DNA of 64,000 nucleotides from Gossypium raimondii (Eukaryota > Streptophyta > Magnoliopsida > Malvales > Malvaceae): positions 46,509,980-46,573,979 of the forward strand of contig NC_068575.1 of NCBI RefSeq assembly GCF_025698545.1, given 5' to 3'. The position numbers were made by a program, and so were the translations under genes. Below are positions 12,072-24,115 of this stretch, piece by piece. A model generated the notes under the pieces. The model worked only from the letters and a program-made list of their open reading frames with translations. It had not been told where the DNA came from and ran no database searches. The number at the start of each line of letters is the position of its first letter. Position 1 is the first letter of the stretch.

Positions 12072-14276
12072 TGTCAAAACCGTTTTTTGAAAACAAAAAT
12101 TTAGTGTCGACTTTTTTTAAAACACAAAAATTAGAGTCGCCATCGATCCTTTATTAAGGTGTGATCGGCCCACCTTAAAAATAATTTTGGGTCTGTGAAA
12201 TTTGAGAAAACAGGTTCGGGAGTCAGTTACGCACGAGGAAGGATTAGCACCCTCGTAACGCCCAAAATTGGTACCAAATTGATTTTTTTAATGCCTTAGT
12301 GTCGAAAATTTGAAAAGATTTTAAATAAAAAATTTTAACCCGAATGAACTTAAAAAAAAAAGACATCCTAATTTCAAAGAAATAAAACATCACACCCAGT
12401 GAGTTAGGGCACAATATTTTTAAATCTTCAAAATCACGTTTATTTTTTTATTTTAAAAAATTCTTATTTCGAGATGACGAAATGTCACGACCAGTAAGTT
12501 AGGACCCGACATTTTGAATTCTCGAGAATAAGCTTTTATTTGAAAATTGCAAATTTATTGTGAAATAAATACTTAGCTTGTTAAATTCATCAAAAAGATT
12601 ATCACGATCCAGTAAGTTAGGACACGATCTTTTTCGAGAATCATGATTGCCAAATATTAAAATGTTTTTTTTAAACGAAAAAAAAACAATTTCAATGCTA
12701 ACAAAACCAAAATATACTTTCTTTAAAAGTATGATAAAACATTCATGCATATATATACAAAAATCACGAAAATGAATCAATAATACAATGTACATGCATT
12801 TAAAATAAAAAATAAAATAAACATAATAATGTATAAACATAATATATTAGTAATTATCAAAAATGTGGACATGTGTATATATAAAAAACAAATTTAAAAA
12901 ATATTTATAAAGGTATAGAATAATATATATCTATGTATACGTATATATATAAAAATATTTGGATCATAAAATATAGAAAACATATATATATTATAAAAGT
13001 ATATACGCATACATATGTATATAAGGCTAAGAAAATAAAATAATAATAAAATCTATGATATGTACATATTATAAAAATGTATAAACATATGAATTATAAA
13101 ACATGAAAATATAAATAATTATAAAATATGAATGTATATAATATATATAAACTATATATAAAAGAACAAAATTGTAATAATAATAAAAATAAAAATACGT
13201 ACTACATATATATTTAAAACATTTAATATATATATATTATATGCACACATACATACATACAATAATAATATAATAATAATTAAAAGTAATAAACAATAAA
13301 AATAACATAATAAAAATAAACTAAAAACAAATTAAGGGCTAAATTAAAATATCAAGCGAAGTTGAATGCGAATTTTGAAAATAAAAACAAGAAATGAAGT
13401 AAATTAAAAGCAGTGTAATAAATAAAGGACCGAAAAAGTAATTTTCCAACCCACCCTAAAACGCTTCACTCTATTGGATCAATTTGAAACGAAAATAAAA
13501 GGTGCAATCGATTTAGAATAAATAAATAAGTTAATTTGAAAGGCACCATAAATCATGAGGACTAATGGCGAAAATAGTCCATTTTGAACCCTATTCTCCC
13601 ATTTTAGAACCCAAAATTCATTCCCTTCGCCATCTCAAAAATCACACCGCACTCTCCTTCTCTCAGTCATTCAAGCCCCATTCCAACCATCGACGGCGAT
13701 GCGCGTGGGCACTCGACGGCATCCCAACGGTAAGTCCTCTCCTCTTCTCTTTCGTTTTATTTTTATTTTTAAGAATCAAAGGAAAAACCCCAAAATAAAA
13801 TAAAATAAAACAAGAAAAGAACGAAAAATTAGAACAAAAACCGATCACCTTTCCAAAATCCTTTTTCTCTTGATTCTTTACTTGTATTTCTTTAATCTTT
13901 CCATACAATATTTTGCTAACCCCATTTACAGATTTTTCACGGCTTTAAATAGCGAAATGAAAAGAAAAATCAACAAAATCAAAAGAGATCTATTCGATAT
14001 AGTTGGTATATTTGCCCGATTTTTGCTCCTCTGTTTTGAGTTTCTTTGTTGCGGTATTGTTGGCGCATGGAGCGGTGCACTGGGAGGGTCGTGGTGCGAG
14101 ATTCAGCGGCGGTGTCTGAGGGTGGTCTTGGAGATCTTTGGGGCTTGCGGCGTTGGGGTCAAAGTCGCTAGGGATTTGATGAGAAAATTTGTTTAGTGTG
14201 TTGGGGTTTGGGCCTAGGTTTAGTTTATTGGGTTGTTTTACTATTTGTAAGGCCTGGACCATTTGGGCCGATTACA
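12072..14276 (-). repeat. 3' LTR of the gag-only element
   Basis: 2205 bases starting TGTCAAAACC and ending CGATTACA on +. It aligns end to end with 20651-22868. Beyond scattered substitutions, this copy has many losses of 1-2 bases within 13600-14200 (for example TTCGCC against TTCTGCC; CGCACTC against CGCAGCTC). The central part (12840-13320) is an AT-rich TATA-type low-complexity run. Confidence 0.9.
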
Positions 14277-14900
14277 GCTGCCCCTCTTTGCTCGTTGTCG
14301 TGTAACGGGAATAGAGCAAAGACCACAATGCCCAATTGTGCCTGGCCGTACTGAGCCTGAACTTATTCAATGCTTCTCCTCTTTAAGTAGCTTTATTCCC
14401 TCCTACTGCATCTTCAGAGGTATAGGAAACAGTGCTTTAAACAATTCCACTGCAATGCCAGGGAGATAGGATTCATACTTCGTAGCTTCTCAAAAGAACA
14501 AAATTTATCATCTTTGATCTACTCCACTGCAACTTCAGGGAGATAAGTCTTATAGCTTCAACTTGTTCTGCTACAATTTTAGGATAAAACTTGACCTTGA
14601 TCGCTCTCATCGCAACTTCGGAGAGATGAGATCTGCGGTTTTAATCCACTCCACCGCAACTTCAGGGAGATATGATTGATTTCTTCATCTATTTCACTTT
14701 GTTGCCGGAGATAGAATTCGGCTTCAATGTACTCCACTTTGTAACCTCGGGGAGGTAAAATCCACCATCTTTGATCTGCTCCACTACTGCTTAGGGAGAT
14801 AAGATCTGTAATCTTCAATCTATTCCACTATTGCCCAGGGCGATAGAATTACTGGCTTCAATGTACTCCACTGCAACCTCAGGGAGGTAAAATCCACCAT
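14277..14900. repeat. Degenerate tandem repeats, distal part of array
   Basis: After the purine tract next to the LTR (14277-14295), units around 45-65 bases share CTCCACTGCAACTTCAGGGA and GATAAGATCT-like cores, for example near 14450, 14525, 14650, 14750 and 14865. They grade into the more regular array that follows. Confidence 0.6.
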
Positions 14901-15720
14901 CTTTGATCTGCTTTCTTCGATCTACTTCGCCACCAGTATGGGAAGACAAGATCTACTATCTTTGATCTACTTCACGCCAATACATGAAGACAAGATCTGC
15001 TTTCTTGGATCTACTTCGCCACCAGTATGGGAAGACAAGATCTGCTATCTTTGATCTACTTCACGCCAATACATGAAGACAATATCTGCTTTCTTGGATC
15101 CACTTCGTCACCAGTATGGGAAGACAAGATCTACTATCTTAGATCTACTATCTTTGATCTACTTCACGCCAATACATGAAGACAAGATCTGCTTTCTTGG
15201 ATCTACTTCGCCACCAGTATGGGAAGACAAGATCTGCTATCTTTGATCTACTTCACGCCAATACATGAAGACAAGATCTGCTTTCTTGGATCTACTTCGC
15301 CACCAGTATGGGAAGACAAGATCTGCTTTCTTCAATCTACTCCACCACCAGTATGGGGAGACAATATCTATTGTGTTTGATCTACTTCACGCCGATACAT
15401 GAAGACAAGATCTGGTTTTTCGATCGCCGCCACCGGTATGGGAAGACAAGATCGGTATCTTTGATCTACTTCACGCCATTACATGAAGACAAGATCTTTT
15501 CTTTGATCTACTTCACCACCAGTATGGGAAGACAAGATCTGGTATCTTTGATCTACTTCACGCCAGTACATGAAGATATGATCCGTTTTCTTCGATCTAC
15601 TTCGCCACCAGTATTATGGGAAGACAAGATCTGTATATTCGATCCACTTCGCTACCAATATAGGAAGACAGGATCTGCCGCTTTTCAACCTGCTCTGCTG
15701 TTGCTCAGGGAGACAATGCT
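14900..15720. repeat. Tandem array of about 89-bp dimeric units
   Basis: The phrase TCTACTTCGCCACCAGTATG starts at 14921, 15010, 15202 and 15291, with a variant at 15099, giving an 89-base period with one longer spacing. Each unit is two diverged half-units of about 44-45 bases, one with CCACCAGTATGGGAAGACAA and one with CACGCCAATACATGAAGACA, both followed by GATCTGCT. On the element's own strand the array lies between gag and the 3' LTR. Confidence 0.85.
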
Positions 15721-17923
15721 TTATGATTTCACCGATCTGTTCTCTGTGGAACATGACCTGTATAATTCACTTTATGAACCTAATTATGCCTAATGATTAG
15801 GATGTCATGAACATAATGAATCAAATGCTCCTAACTAGACATGTATGAATGACATTTGAATGAATGCAGAATGTCATTTTCGAGGATGATATTTTAACGT
15901 TTGAGTTATTATTACTCCAAGTTTATTAAGGTTTCCTCACTAATGAGCTATAACACATTCTTGCTCAGCTAGCATCTCCGAAAAACACTTAACCAGATTG
16001 CCCCCACTGTAAACCTCCAAGTTTGATCCACTGGGATGCAAAATATGTACCATCTTTCTCCTGTTGTAACCCAAGAGTAAAAAGATTCGGCTTTTTCTCA
16101 ATCCTCTGCTATCACAATTCAAGGATACAGGATGCGAAACTTTTTGGTCTCTTATACCATTCCCAGGGTGTCATACCAAATGCCTATGCACAAATGAAGA
16201 ATTCTTCTCCAAGAACAACTTCTTCTTATTATTCGGTGATCATTGCTTGCTTGTTCATTGAAGCTTCGTCACCAACACGACATCTTGCCATTTTGTTAGA
16301 CGAAAATTCAAAGGGGTAGTCTTAATTTAGACTCTTCTTTATCAGATTTCCAACCTAGTGCGTTCTAAACAATAGTCCTGTTTGAGGTTCCTATATTATT
16401 CAGAAACTTCTAGAGTAATATGCAAAACTCCCATTGTGAAAGTTTTATTAGTCCATTAATCATTATTCCAATGCAACATGCTTGCAAAAAAGATTATGGA
16501 TAAGAATAGAGTTGGTTCTGAGCATAGCTTGAAATGAATAAGTGATCAAAGATAATAAAGATAAATGACAAAGAAATGTGTATCTTGGAAATGAATGAAG
16601 TGTTCCAAGAATAACAAAAATGGTATAAGGATTAGGTGCCCCAGATATCGTAGCTTGAACTCCTCTGTACAAACTTGCTGAAGACCCTTCTGGGTTTGAA
16701 ATGTGTTTAGGAGATCTACCATACTCTATCGATGCCCCAAGATGCCGCATACCCTTTCCTGCTGATTCTGGTATAGCAAGACCACTGTATATCCCATTCT
16801 GATCAGTATTTGAGCTGCTCTGATTACTTCATGCCCCATTCTGATCAATATTTGAGCCGTCCTTTTCGGGTTTTCAACTCAAATCCCCTTTGGTCTAAGG
16901 CGCCCTTTGCGAGTTTTCACCTTAGCCTCTCCATTTTTTTACTCAAGGCTCCCTTTGTAGGGTTTCACCCTAGTTTCTCTTTTTTTTTTGACTCGAAGCG
17001 CCCTTTGTAGGCTTTCACATTGGTCCCACCTTTTAGGAAAAGTACTTCCTAACGGAATTCGAGTTTACTGAGCTTGGAAAATCTTTACCATCCATCTTAC
17101 TCAGGATCAAAATTTTCCTCAGAAAAGGCTTTCTTTATGACATATGGACCCTCTTAATTTGGCATACATCTTCCTCTAAAATCCTTTTGTATAGGAAGGA
17201 TTTGCTCCCCCTTGTGAAATTTTCTAAGACGAGCCTTTGGATCTTCCTTTTAGGATAAAAAATGCAGAGAAATGACAATTCGACTTCAATGAGCAAAGCT
17301 ATGATAAACCAAAGTGAAGGACATTGCCCCAATAAAGGAATTTCACTGAGCATATCCGGGTATCATTGAATTCCTGGGGTAACTCATAAGGTCTTGCTTT
17401 GTTTCTTCAGTCATACATGTTCCCTCAAGGTCACAGTCTTCATTGTCTCTTCATGAGGTAAAACTGCTTTATCATCCTCGACAAATCAGAAGATAAGCTA
17501 CAATCTATGACATCTTCAAAGTCAACACATGTCTCGCTAAAAAGGAGATTTCTGAGCTTGTAACAGCGTCACTCAAGTCATTGATATCTAAGGACCCATA
17601 GTAAGTACCAAGAAATGTACAAAAGAATGTATGAATGATATGAATGAATAAATAAATGGTTTGGCAGAAAAAATTCATAAGAATGAAAGAATTGCAAAGA
17701 ATGAAAGAACATTTGCTCAAAGATGATTGCAATAATGTATTTCATTAAAAATAATAATGTTCAGACATGAGCCTATTTCACAAAGGAGTTCTTATTGCTT
17801 CTAGGCTAAAAGCAACAAATGTGTTCTGAACATTACTCTAACAGACTCTAAATAATATAGGGGTTTCCTCTGTAGTCCCATTATTTATAACACCTCCCAG
17901 GCGAATCTCTAACCAGAGCCCTT
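15721..17923 (-). other. Non-coding internal region of the gag-only element
   Basis: No conserved protein was found in any frame. A short imperfect repeat of about 55 bases with the core GCGCCCTTTG and GAGTTTTCAC/GGGTTTCACC occurs at 16860-17030. Where related Ty3/gypsy elements carry pol, nothing resembling RT or integrase is visible here. Confidence 0.55.
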
Positions 17924-19297
17924 TTAATTATGTCTGCACATATGGCGTCGATGTGAAAATCTCATCACTTCTCTATACATCACACAGCCTCCATTATGAA
18001 TCATGATTGGGTAATGAATTCTCTGCACTTGATGAGTCACCGAACTTGACAACACCCATGTTGATGAGTCTTTCAACTTGCTTCTTGAAGGCAGTGAATT
18101 CTCAATGGAGTGTCCCGTAATTCCCGCGTGGTATTCACATTGTGTGTTCGCATCATACCATTTGGGATACGGAGGTTGTAGAGGCTTCACATGAAAAGGG
18201 GAAACAACATGTGCATCAAACAAATTTTGATATAGTTCCCTATACAGTACTGGGATTGGTGTAAACTGGAACTTCTCAGTTTTCATGCCGGAACCCTGCC
18301 TTGATGAATTTTGTTGGTTACCAACCACCTTCCTTGGCTGACTCACTGTAACTGATTTAGAGTAACCCATACTGTTCACATCATTTTCTCTTCTACTTGA
18401 GACTGACCTCTTATTACTCTCTTCTGCATCGATTTTCCCGCTCCTTATAGCATTTTCGACCATTTCATCGTTCATAACTATGTCAGAAAAGCTTTTTGTA
18501 GCGCTCCCTAACATATGCATAATGAACGGCGCCTTCAGTGTGTTAATAAATAGCATGGTCATTTCTTTCTCCAAGAGCGGTGGCTGGACTTGGACTGCGA
18601 CTTCCCTCCATCTTTGTGCATATTGCCTGAAGCTTTCACTCGGCTTCTTCTCCATGTTTTGAAGGGTGATTCTATCAGGAGCCATGTCCGTCATATGACT
18701 ATACTGTTTCATGAATGTTTGTGCCAAGTCCCTTAATGAACCAATCGTGGTACGGCTCAGCTGATTGTACCACTTAGATGCTGCCCCTGCAAGGCTGTCT
18801 TGGAAACAATGTATTAAGAGTGGGTCGTTGTTAACATATCCCGCCATCCGCCTACAGAACATGGTGATGTGAGCTTCTGGGCAGCTTGTCCCATTGTACT
18901 TTTCAAATTCAGGCATTTTAAACTTATGAGGGAGTACTAAATCTGGCACTAGACTCAGCTCTTTTGCGTCAATGCCTCGATAACTTTCAGTGACCTCCAT
19001 CGCCTTGAACTTCTCCTCGAGCCACCTACACCTTTCCTCTAACTGTTTCGGTAACTCCTCATTCATTCTTTCCTTCTCAGCCACTCCATCAAAGTCAGGA
19101 ATGACAGAGTTAATAGGATTATTTTCGGGATTAAAACCCGGCCCAGTTTGGAGGTTCGAAACACCAGCTCGAAATTGCTGAGGCATGATGGTGACAGTAG
19201 ATTTGCGCGGGTATTTAGCTTGGGCTCGCATATGTAGAGGGGTGAAACCTGGAGTGTAAAGAATTTCATCATCATTTCCCTTATCGACATTTGCCAT
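17924..19297 (-). CDS. Retrotransposon gag polyprotein (Ty3/gypsy, Tat/Ogre-like), frameshifted near its C-terminus
   Basis: 457-codon frame starting at 19297. It contains a coiled-coil-prone segment (RCRWLEEKFKAMEV), the Retrotrans_gag domain (HKFKMPEFEKYNGTSCPEAH, then AASKWYNQL, LAQTFMKQY, FRQYAQRWREVA) and a zinc-knuckle-like end (PKWYDANTQCEYHAGITGHS). After HSIEN, at about 18103, the family's usual continuation is found in another frame, so one base appears lost there and the last 60 or so residues are out of frame. It is the only protein of the 10.8-kb element. The capsid-type protein would package element RNA. Confidence 0.85.
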   Translation of the reverse strand: MANVDKGNDDEILYTPGFTPLHMRAQAKYPRKSTVTIMPQQFRAGVSNLQTGPGFNPENNPINSVIPDFDGVAEKERMNEELPKQLEERCRWLEEKFKAMEVTESYRGIDAKELSLVPDLVLPHKFKMPEFEKYNGTSCPEAHITMFCRRMAGYVNNDPLLIHCFQDSLAGAASKWYNQLSRTTIGSLRDLAQTFMKQYSHMTDMAPDRITLQNMEKKPSESFRQYAQRWREVAVQVQPPLLEKEMTMLFINTLKAPFIMHMLGSATKSFSDIVMNDEMVENAIRSGKIDAEESNKRSVSSRRENDVNSMGYSKSVTVSQPRKVVGNQQNSSRQGSGMKTEKFQFTPIPVLYRELYQNLFDAHVVSPFHVKPLQPPYPKWYDANTQCEYHAGITGHSIENSLPSRSKLKDSSTWVLSSSVTHQVQRIHYPIMIHNGGCVMYREVMRFSHRRHMCRHN

Positions 19298-20650
19298 GGG
19301 ACCCTTTCCTTTATCACTTCCCTTAGTTATCAGTTAGGTTAACTTTGCCACTATATCTTCTTGGGATTCTCGCATCTTCTCAGACATCTCTTGTTTCATC
19401 TTGTCTAACCGCTCCTGCATTTGTAGCTGAAGCCGGTCTTGCATCTCCTTCTGGTACTGTTCGAGCTTTTCTAATCTCTGATCCATATCTTTTGTCTTTG
19501 CTCGAGTGCCGTATCGGTGTTGGGTTGGTTGGTTGGATTCCAGGTTAACTGAGCAATGATTTTAGTTAATTAGGATCTTTGAATAATCTTTGATGCATAT
19601 GATGTAATGAAATGCGAATGCATGAAATGAATGCATAAAGAGACGTTGATTCTGATTCAATTCCATTTAGAAAACCTTACTAGAGGACAAATTTCTTTAC
19701 ATAAAGCGGATATATATACGGCTTTGCCCTCATACTCGAAACAAAAACATCTTCTCCTTTTTCATCCGGATGTTAAGATAAACCTCGCGAACTTCCAATG
19801 GATGTCACTGCTAGCTCCTTCTGCTTGATTCTGGTCGCAATCTGTTGTCTGCCTATCCTCGTAATGCTCATTAGCTTCTTTAAGAAATTTGGAATGTTGA
19901 AAGCTCTTAGACAAATCATCTTGAATCCTCGGGCCCCGAAGTAAAGTCACGAATTCTTCCATCGCCCTTCTTGTATTTCTCGGAATATATTTAAGCTGCC
20001 GTACTATTTTCCATTTTATCAAGAAACCCGTTTTCTTATGATAGGCTTTCTAAGTTAGTAATCAAACTTGAATCAACATCTCTTTTCTACAATGCAAATG
20101 CAATGCAATCATAACCAAAACAAAACAAAACGGGTTAGTATCGGGTATAAAAATTAAATCCAATACAATCAAGAAATAATAAAAACTCCTAGTCAGGTAT
20201 CTACTAAGGTTTAGAGTAATTCTAGCTAGCGTAAGCTCCTAAGGTTCACTATATGCGGTTCGGCTTCTAGGGCAGGGGTACTTAAACCAGCAGATTCCTC
20301 GATCCTCACCCATTATAGGCTCATATGGATCGAGTTCAGTTCAGGGGGACACATTTCCTTATGGCTGCACGGAGATGAAAATCTCACGAAGACATAGGTA
20401 CAGATGTATCCCGGAAGCGGTCCACTACCCTGTACGGAGGTGAAAACCTCACGAAGGACTAGTTTCTCGCTCCCACTTAAAGGGTGAAATGCAAAATGCA
20501 AATGCAAAGTTGCCAAAATACCATGATAAAACATCAATGAGTGCGAAGGGAACTCATGATTTTTTTTAAAAACTTTTGATTTTCGACACAAAGACAAATA
20601 TGATCAGTTTATGGCTCGACTCTCTAATGTCCCCAGTGGAGTCGCCAAGC
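19298..20650 (-). other. 5' untranslated leader of the gag-only element
   Basis: Lies between the primer-binding-like site (20647-20629) and gag. No conserved protein is seen. Gln/Glu/Leu-rich coding-like sequence on minus around 19345-19500 could be an extension of gag upstream of its first ATG. Near 20340-20480 a motif (TACGGAGGTGAAAACCTCACGAAG and a variant) is repeated. Confidence 0.45.
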
Positions 20651-22868
20651 TGTCGAAACCGTTTTTTGAAAACAAAAATTTAGTCTCGACTTTTTTTAAA
20701 ACACAAAAATTGGAGTCGCCATCGATCCTTTATTAAGGTGTGATCGGCCCACCTTAAAAATAATTTTGGGTCTGTGAAATTTGAGAAAATAGGTTCGGGA
20801 GTCAGTTACGCACGAGGAAGGATTAGCACCGTCGTAACGCCCAAAATTGGTACCAAATTGATTTTTTTAATGCCTTGGTGTCGAAAATTTGAAAAGATTT
20901 TAAATAAAAATTTTAACCGAATGAACTTAAAAAAGACATCCTAATTTCAAAGAAATAAAACATCACACCCAGTGAGTTAGGGCACAATATTTTAAATCTT
21001 CAAAATCACGTTTATCTTTTGATTTTAAAAATTCTTATTTCGAGATGACGAAATGTCACGACCAGTAAGTTAGGACCCGACATTTTGAATTCCCGAGAAT
21101 AAGCTTTTATTTGAAAATTGCAAATTTCTTGTGAAATAAATACTTAGCTTGTTAAATTCATCAAAAAGATGATCACGATCCAGTAAGTTAGGACACGATC
21201 TTTTTCGAGAATCATGATTGCCAAATATTAAAATGTTTTTTTTAAAGAAAAAAAAAACAATTTCAATGCTAACAAAACCAAAATATACTTTCTTTAAAAG
21301 TATGATAAAACATTCATGCATATATATACAAAAATCACGAAAATGAATCAATAATACAATGTACATGCATTTAAAATAAAAAATAAAATAAACATAATAA
21401 TGTATAAACATAATATATTAGTAATTATAAAAATGTGGACATATGTATATATAAAAAACAAATTTAAAAAATATTTATAAAGGTATAGAATAATATATAT
21501 CTATGTATACGTATATATATAAAAATATTTGGATCATAAAATATAGAAAACATATATATATTATAAAAGTATATACGCATACATATGTATATAAGGCTAA
21601 GAAAAATAAAATAATAATAAAATCTATGATATGTACATATTATAAAATGTATAAACATATGAATTATAAAACATGAAAATATAAATAATTATAAAATATG
21701 AATGTATATAATATATATAAACTATATATAAAAGAACAAAATTGTAATAATAATAAAAATAAAAATACGTACTACATATATATTTAAAACATTTAATATA
21801 TATATATTATATGCGCACACATACATACATACAATAATAATATAATAATAATTAAAAGTAATAAACAATAAAAATAACATAATAAAAATAAACTAAAAAC
21901 AAATTAAGGGCTAAATTAAAATATCAAACAGAAGTTGAATGCCGAATTTTGAAAATAAAAACAAGAAATGGAGTAAATTAAAACAGGTGTAATAAATAAA
22001 GGACCGAAAAAGTAATTTTCCAACCCACCCTAAAACGCTTCACTCTATTGGATCAATTTGAAACGAAAATAAAAGGTGCAGTCAGATTTAGAATAAATAA
22101 ATAAGTTAATTTGAAAGGCACCATAAATCATGAGGACTAATGGCGAAAATAGTCCATTTTGAACCCTATTCTCCCATTTTAGAACCCAAAATTCATTCCC
22201 TTCTGCCATCTCAAAAATCACACCGCAGCTCTCCCTTCTCTCAGTCATTCAAGCCCCATTCCAACCATCGACGGCGATGCGTGGGCACTCCGACGGCATC
22301 CCAACGGTAAGTCCTCTCCCTCTTCTCTTTCGTTTTTATTTTTATTTTTAAGAATCAAAGGAAAAAACCCCAAAATAAAATAAAATAAAACAGTAAAAGA
22401 ACAGAAAAATTAGAACAAAAACCGATCACCTTTCCAAAATCCTTTTTTCTCTTGATTCTTTACTTGTATTTCTTTAATCTTTCCATACAATATTTTGCTA
22501 ACCCCCATTTACAGATTTTTCACGGCTTTAAATAGCCGAAATGAAAAAGAAAAATCAACAAAATCAAAAAGAGATCTATTCTGATATAGTTGGTATATTT
22601 GCCCGATTTTTGCTCTTCTGTTTTGAGTTTGCTGTTGCAGGTATTGTAGGCGCATGGAGCGGTGCACGCTGGGGAGGGTCGTGGTGCGAGATTCGCGGCG
22701 GTGTGCGAGGGTGGTACTGGAGACTGCTGGGGCTTGCGGCGTTGGGGTCAAAGCTGCTAGGGATTTCGGTAGAAAATTTGTTTAGTGGGCTGTTGGGGTT
22801 TGGGCCTAGGTTTAGTTTATTGGGTTGTTTTACTATTTGTAAGGCCTGGACCACTTGGGCCGATTACA
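20651..22868 (-). repeat. 5' LTR of the gag-only element
   Basis: 2218 bases starting TGTCGAAACC and ending CGATTACA on +, followed by the target duplication ATTAT. It is the partner of 12072-14276 and appears the less damaged copy by comparison of the two. Confidence 0.9.
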
Positions 22869-23635
22869 ATTATTATCCAAGAAATCTTCCACTCTCTCAA
22901 AAAAATGAAAAGCAAAGTTGGAGCTCTCAAAATAAATGAAAAGCAACGTTAGAGCGATGATTGTAAAATTTAATCGTGAAAAAACTTATGATAAGTTGGA
23001 ATGATCTTTCATTAAAAAGGTTCTCTTTTTTTAATTTCTTACCCTCTTGGATTAAACTTATTATGTATTGCATTTCCTCCACTACGACTATGATCTTTGT
23101 CAATAGTTCAAAGTTGAAAAGCTTTGCACCCTCTCGAGGTATTAGACAATGAGACCCTCTATCTTCATACTTGTTTATTTTGTGCATAGAGTACCTTAAC
23201 CGTCAAATCTCAAAAGAAGTGGAAGATGGAAATTGGAAACCTATAAAAGACTCGAGAAATGGCCCCTAAATCTCACATTTGTTTTTCATGGATGATGTTA
23301 TTTTGTTTGTAAAGTTGATTCGAGAACCACGAGGATGATCAAACGTGTTTTTGCAAAATTTATGAAAGAATCCAGTCAAAATATTAACTTTCAAAAGTTG
23401 AGAGTCTTGGAAAATATTTGGGTTTTCCTATCTATTCCAAGAGAGTAACGAAGTTCAAATATGAGTTCATTGTTGACAAAGTGAGATCAAAGTTGTGTTC
23501 TTGGAAAGCAAACATGCTCTCTCAAGCGGGGCGACTTGTTCTCATTCTGTCAACTATGGCCTCTATTTCGACTCATATCATGCAATGTCATTACCTTCCC
23601 TCAAATACCCTAGAAGAGCTTGGTAGAATTTAAAA
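22869..23635 (+). pseudogene. LINE reverse-transcriptase fragment, right part
   Basis: Continues the LINE cut at 12071. Once the single duplication is discounted, the frame carries straight through into IIQEIFHS. Further on, in shifting frames, come an EKTYDKLEW block (about 22978), the catalytic-box variant FMDD (about 23289; family FADD) and a C-terminal RT block with GFPIYSKRVTKFKYEF and LCSWKANMLSQAGRLVLI (23418-23632). Multiple frameshifts make it non-functional. Confidence 0.8.
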
Positions 23636-23772
23636 TTATTTGAAAATAAGAAATTTACAACCCAGAACGAGAGCAAGAAATTAGAAAAAATACAAAAAAT
23701 TAGAAAACCCTAAAAATCCTATGGATCCAATGAACAATAGGGGCAATTCCATTATGATTAAATCAATTAATT

Positions 23773-24115
23773 GCAGCAAGAGTTGACTTCTGTTCGTCTA
23801 AACGAAACTGCATTGGATAGTAAGCTAAAAGCTGCTTCTCATGGAAAACAATTGAGGACAAATGTTGAAGTGGGAGTTGGTTCTGTTCAAGATATAGACA
23901 TGAGTGATCGACTTTTAAGAGCAAATAAGAAGTCCAAGAGCACAACTAGCCCCATCAAGTATTCACCATCAAAAGATGGCGGATTAGTATTCAAAGCTGA
24001 TTACGACAACCAGAACCAACAAAACAATCAAGAGGATTATACGAAGTTCACTGTATACAAACTTAAACAAGAACTCACAAAACAAAATTTCGGCGCGGAA
24101 CTTAAAACTTAAAAA
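23773..24115 (+). pseudogene. Unidentified terminal-exon gene fragment
   Basis: After an acceptor-like TTGCAG (ending 23776) a frame runs QELTSVRLNETALDSKLKAA, later DRLLRANKKSKSTTSPIKYS and DYTKFTVYKLKQELTKQNFG, to a stop near 24110. The biased, structured composition suggests a real nuclear protein's C-terminal exon, but I could not name the family. No upstream exons are visible, and LINE sequence lies just before it, so it is probably a displaced fragment. Confidence 0.35.

Larger units (their letters stand above)
12072..22868 (-). mobile_element. LTR retrotransposon with gag but no recognisable pol (TR-GAG/LARD-like)
   Basis: Two direct LTRs (12072-14276 and 20651-22868) begin TG and end CA and are flanked by the perfect 5-bp duplication ATTAT (12067-12071 and 22869-22873). 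Orientation is minus, on three signs: gag is on the minus strand; next to the 20651 LTR lies, read on minus, a primer-binding-like TGGCGACTCCACTGGGGAC (20647-20629); next to the 14276 LTR lies a purine tract AAAGAGGGGCAGC (minus). The internal region (14277-20650) holds gag, long non-coding sequence and tandem repeats. No protease, RT, RNase H or integrase motif was found in any frame, so it must have relied on another element. Confidence 0.88.

Noticed and set aside
12499..12840. 113-codon frame on minus, repeated at 21070-21411
   Set aside because: It lies in both LTR copies in AT-rich sequence; duplication of the frame follows from LTR identity, not coding conservation.
14900..15720. CRISPR-like array
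   Set aside because: The repeats are contiguous and dimeric without unique spacers, in a plant retroelement.
15308..15793. 161-codon open frame within the tandem array
   Set aside because: It is an open frame produced by an 89-bp repeat region; the peptide is just the translated repeat and has no family resemblance.
22541..22939. Frame spanning the LTR end
   Set aside because: Crosses the LTR border and the target duplication, so it cannot be an old gene; the matching LTR frame at 13870 is shifted.
23763..23945. Minus-strand frame opposite the orphan exon
   Set aside because: Shadow of the structured + frame; no acceptor, donor or motif.
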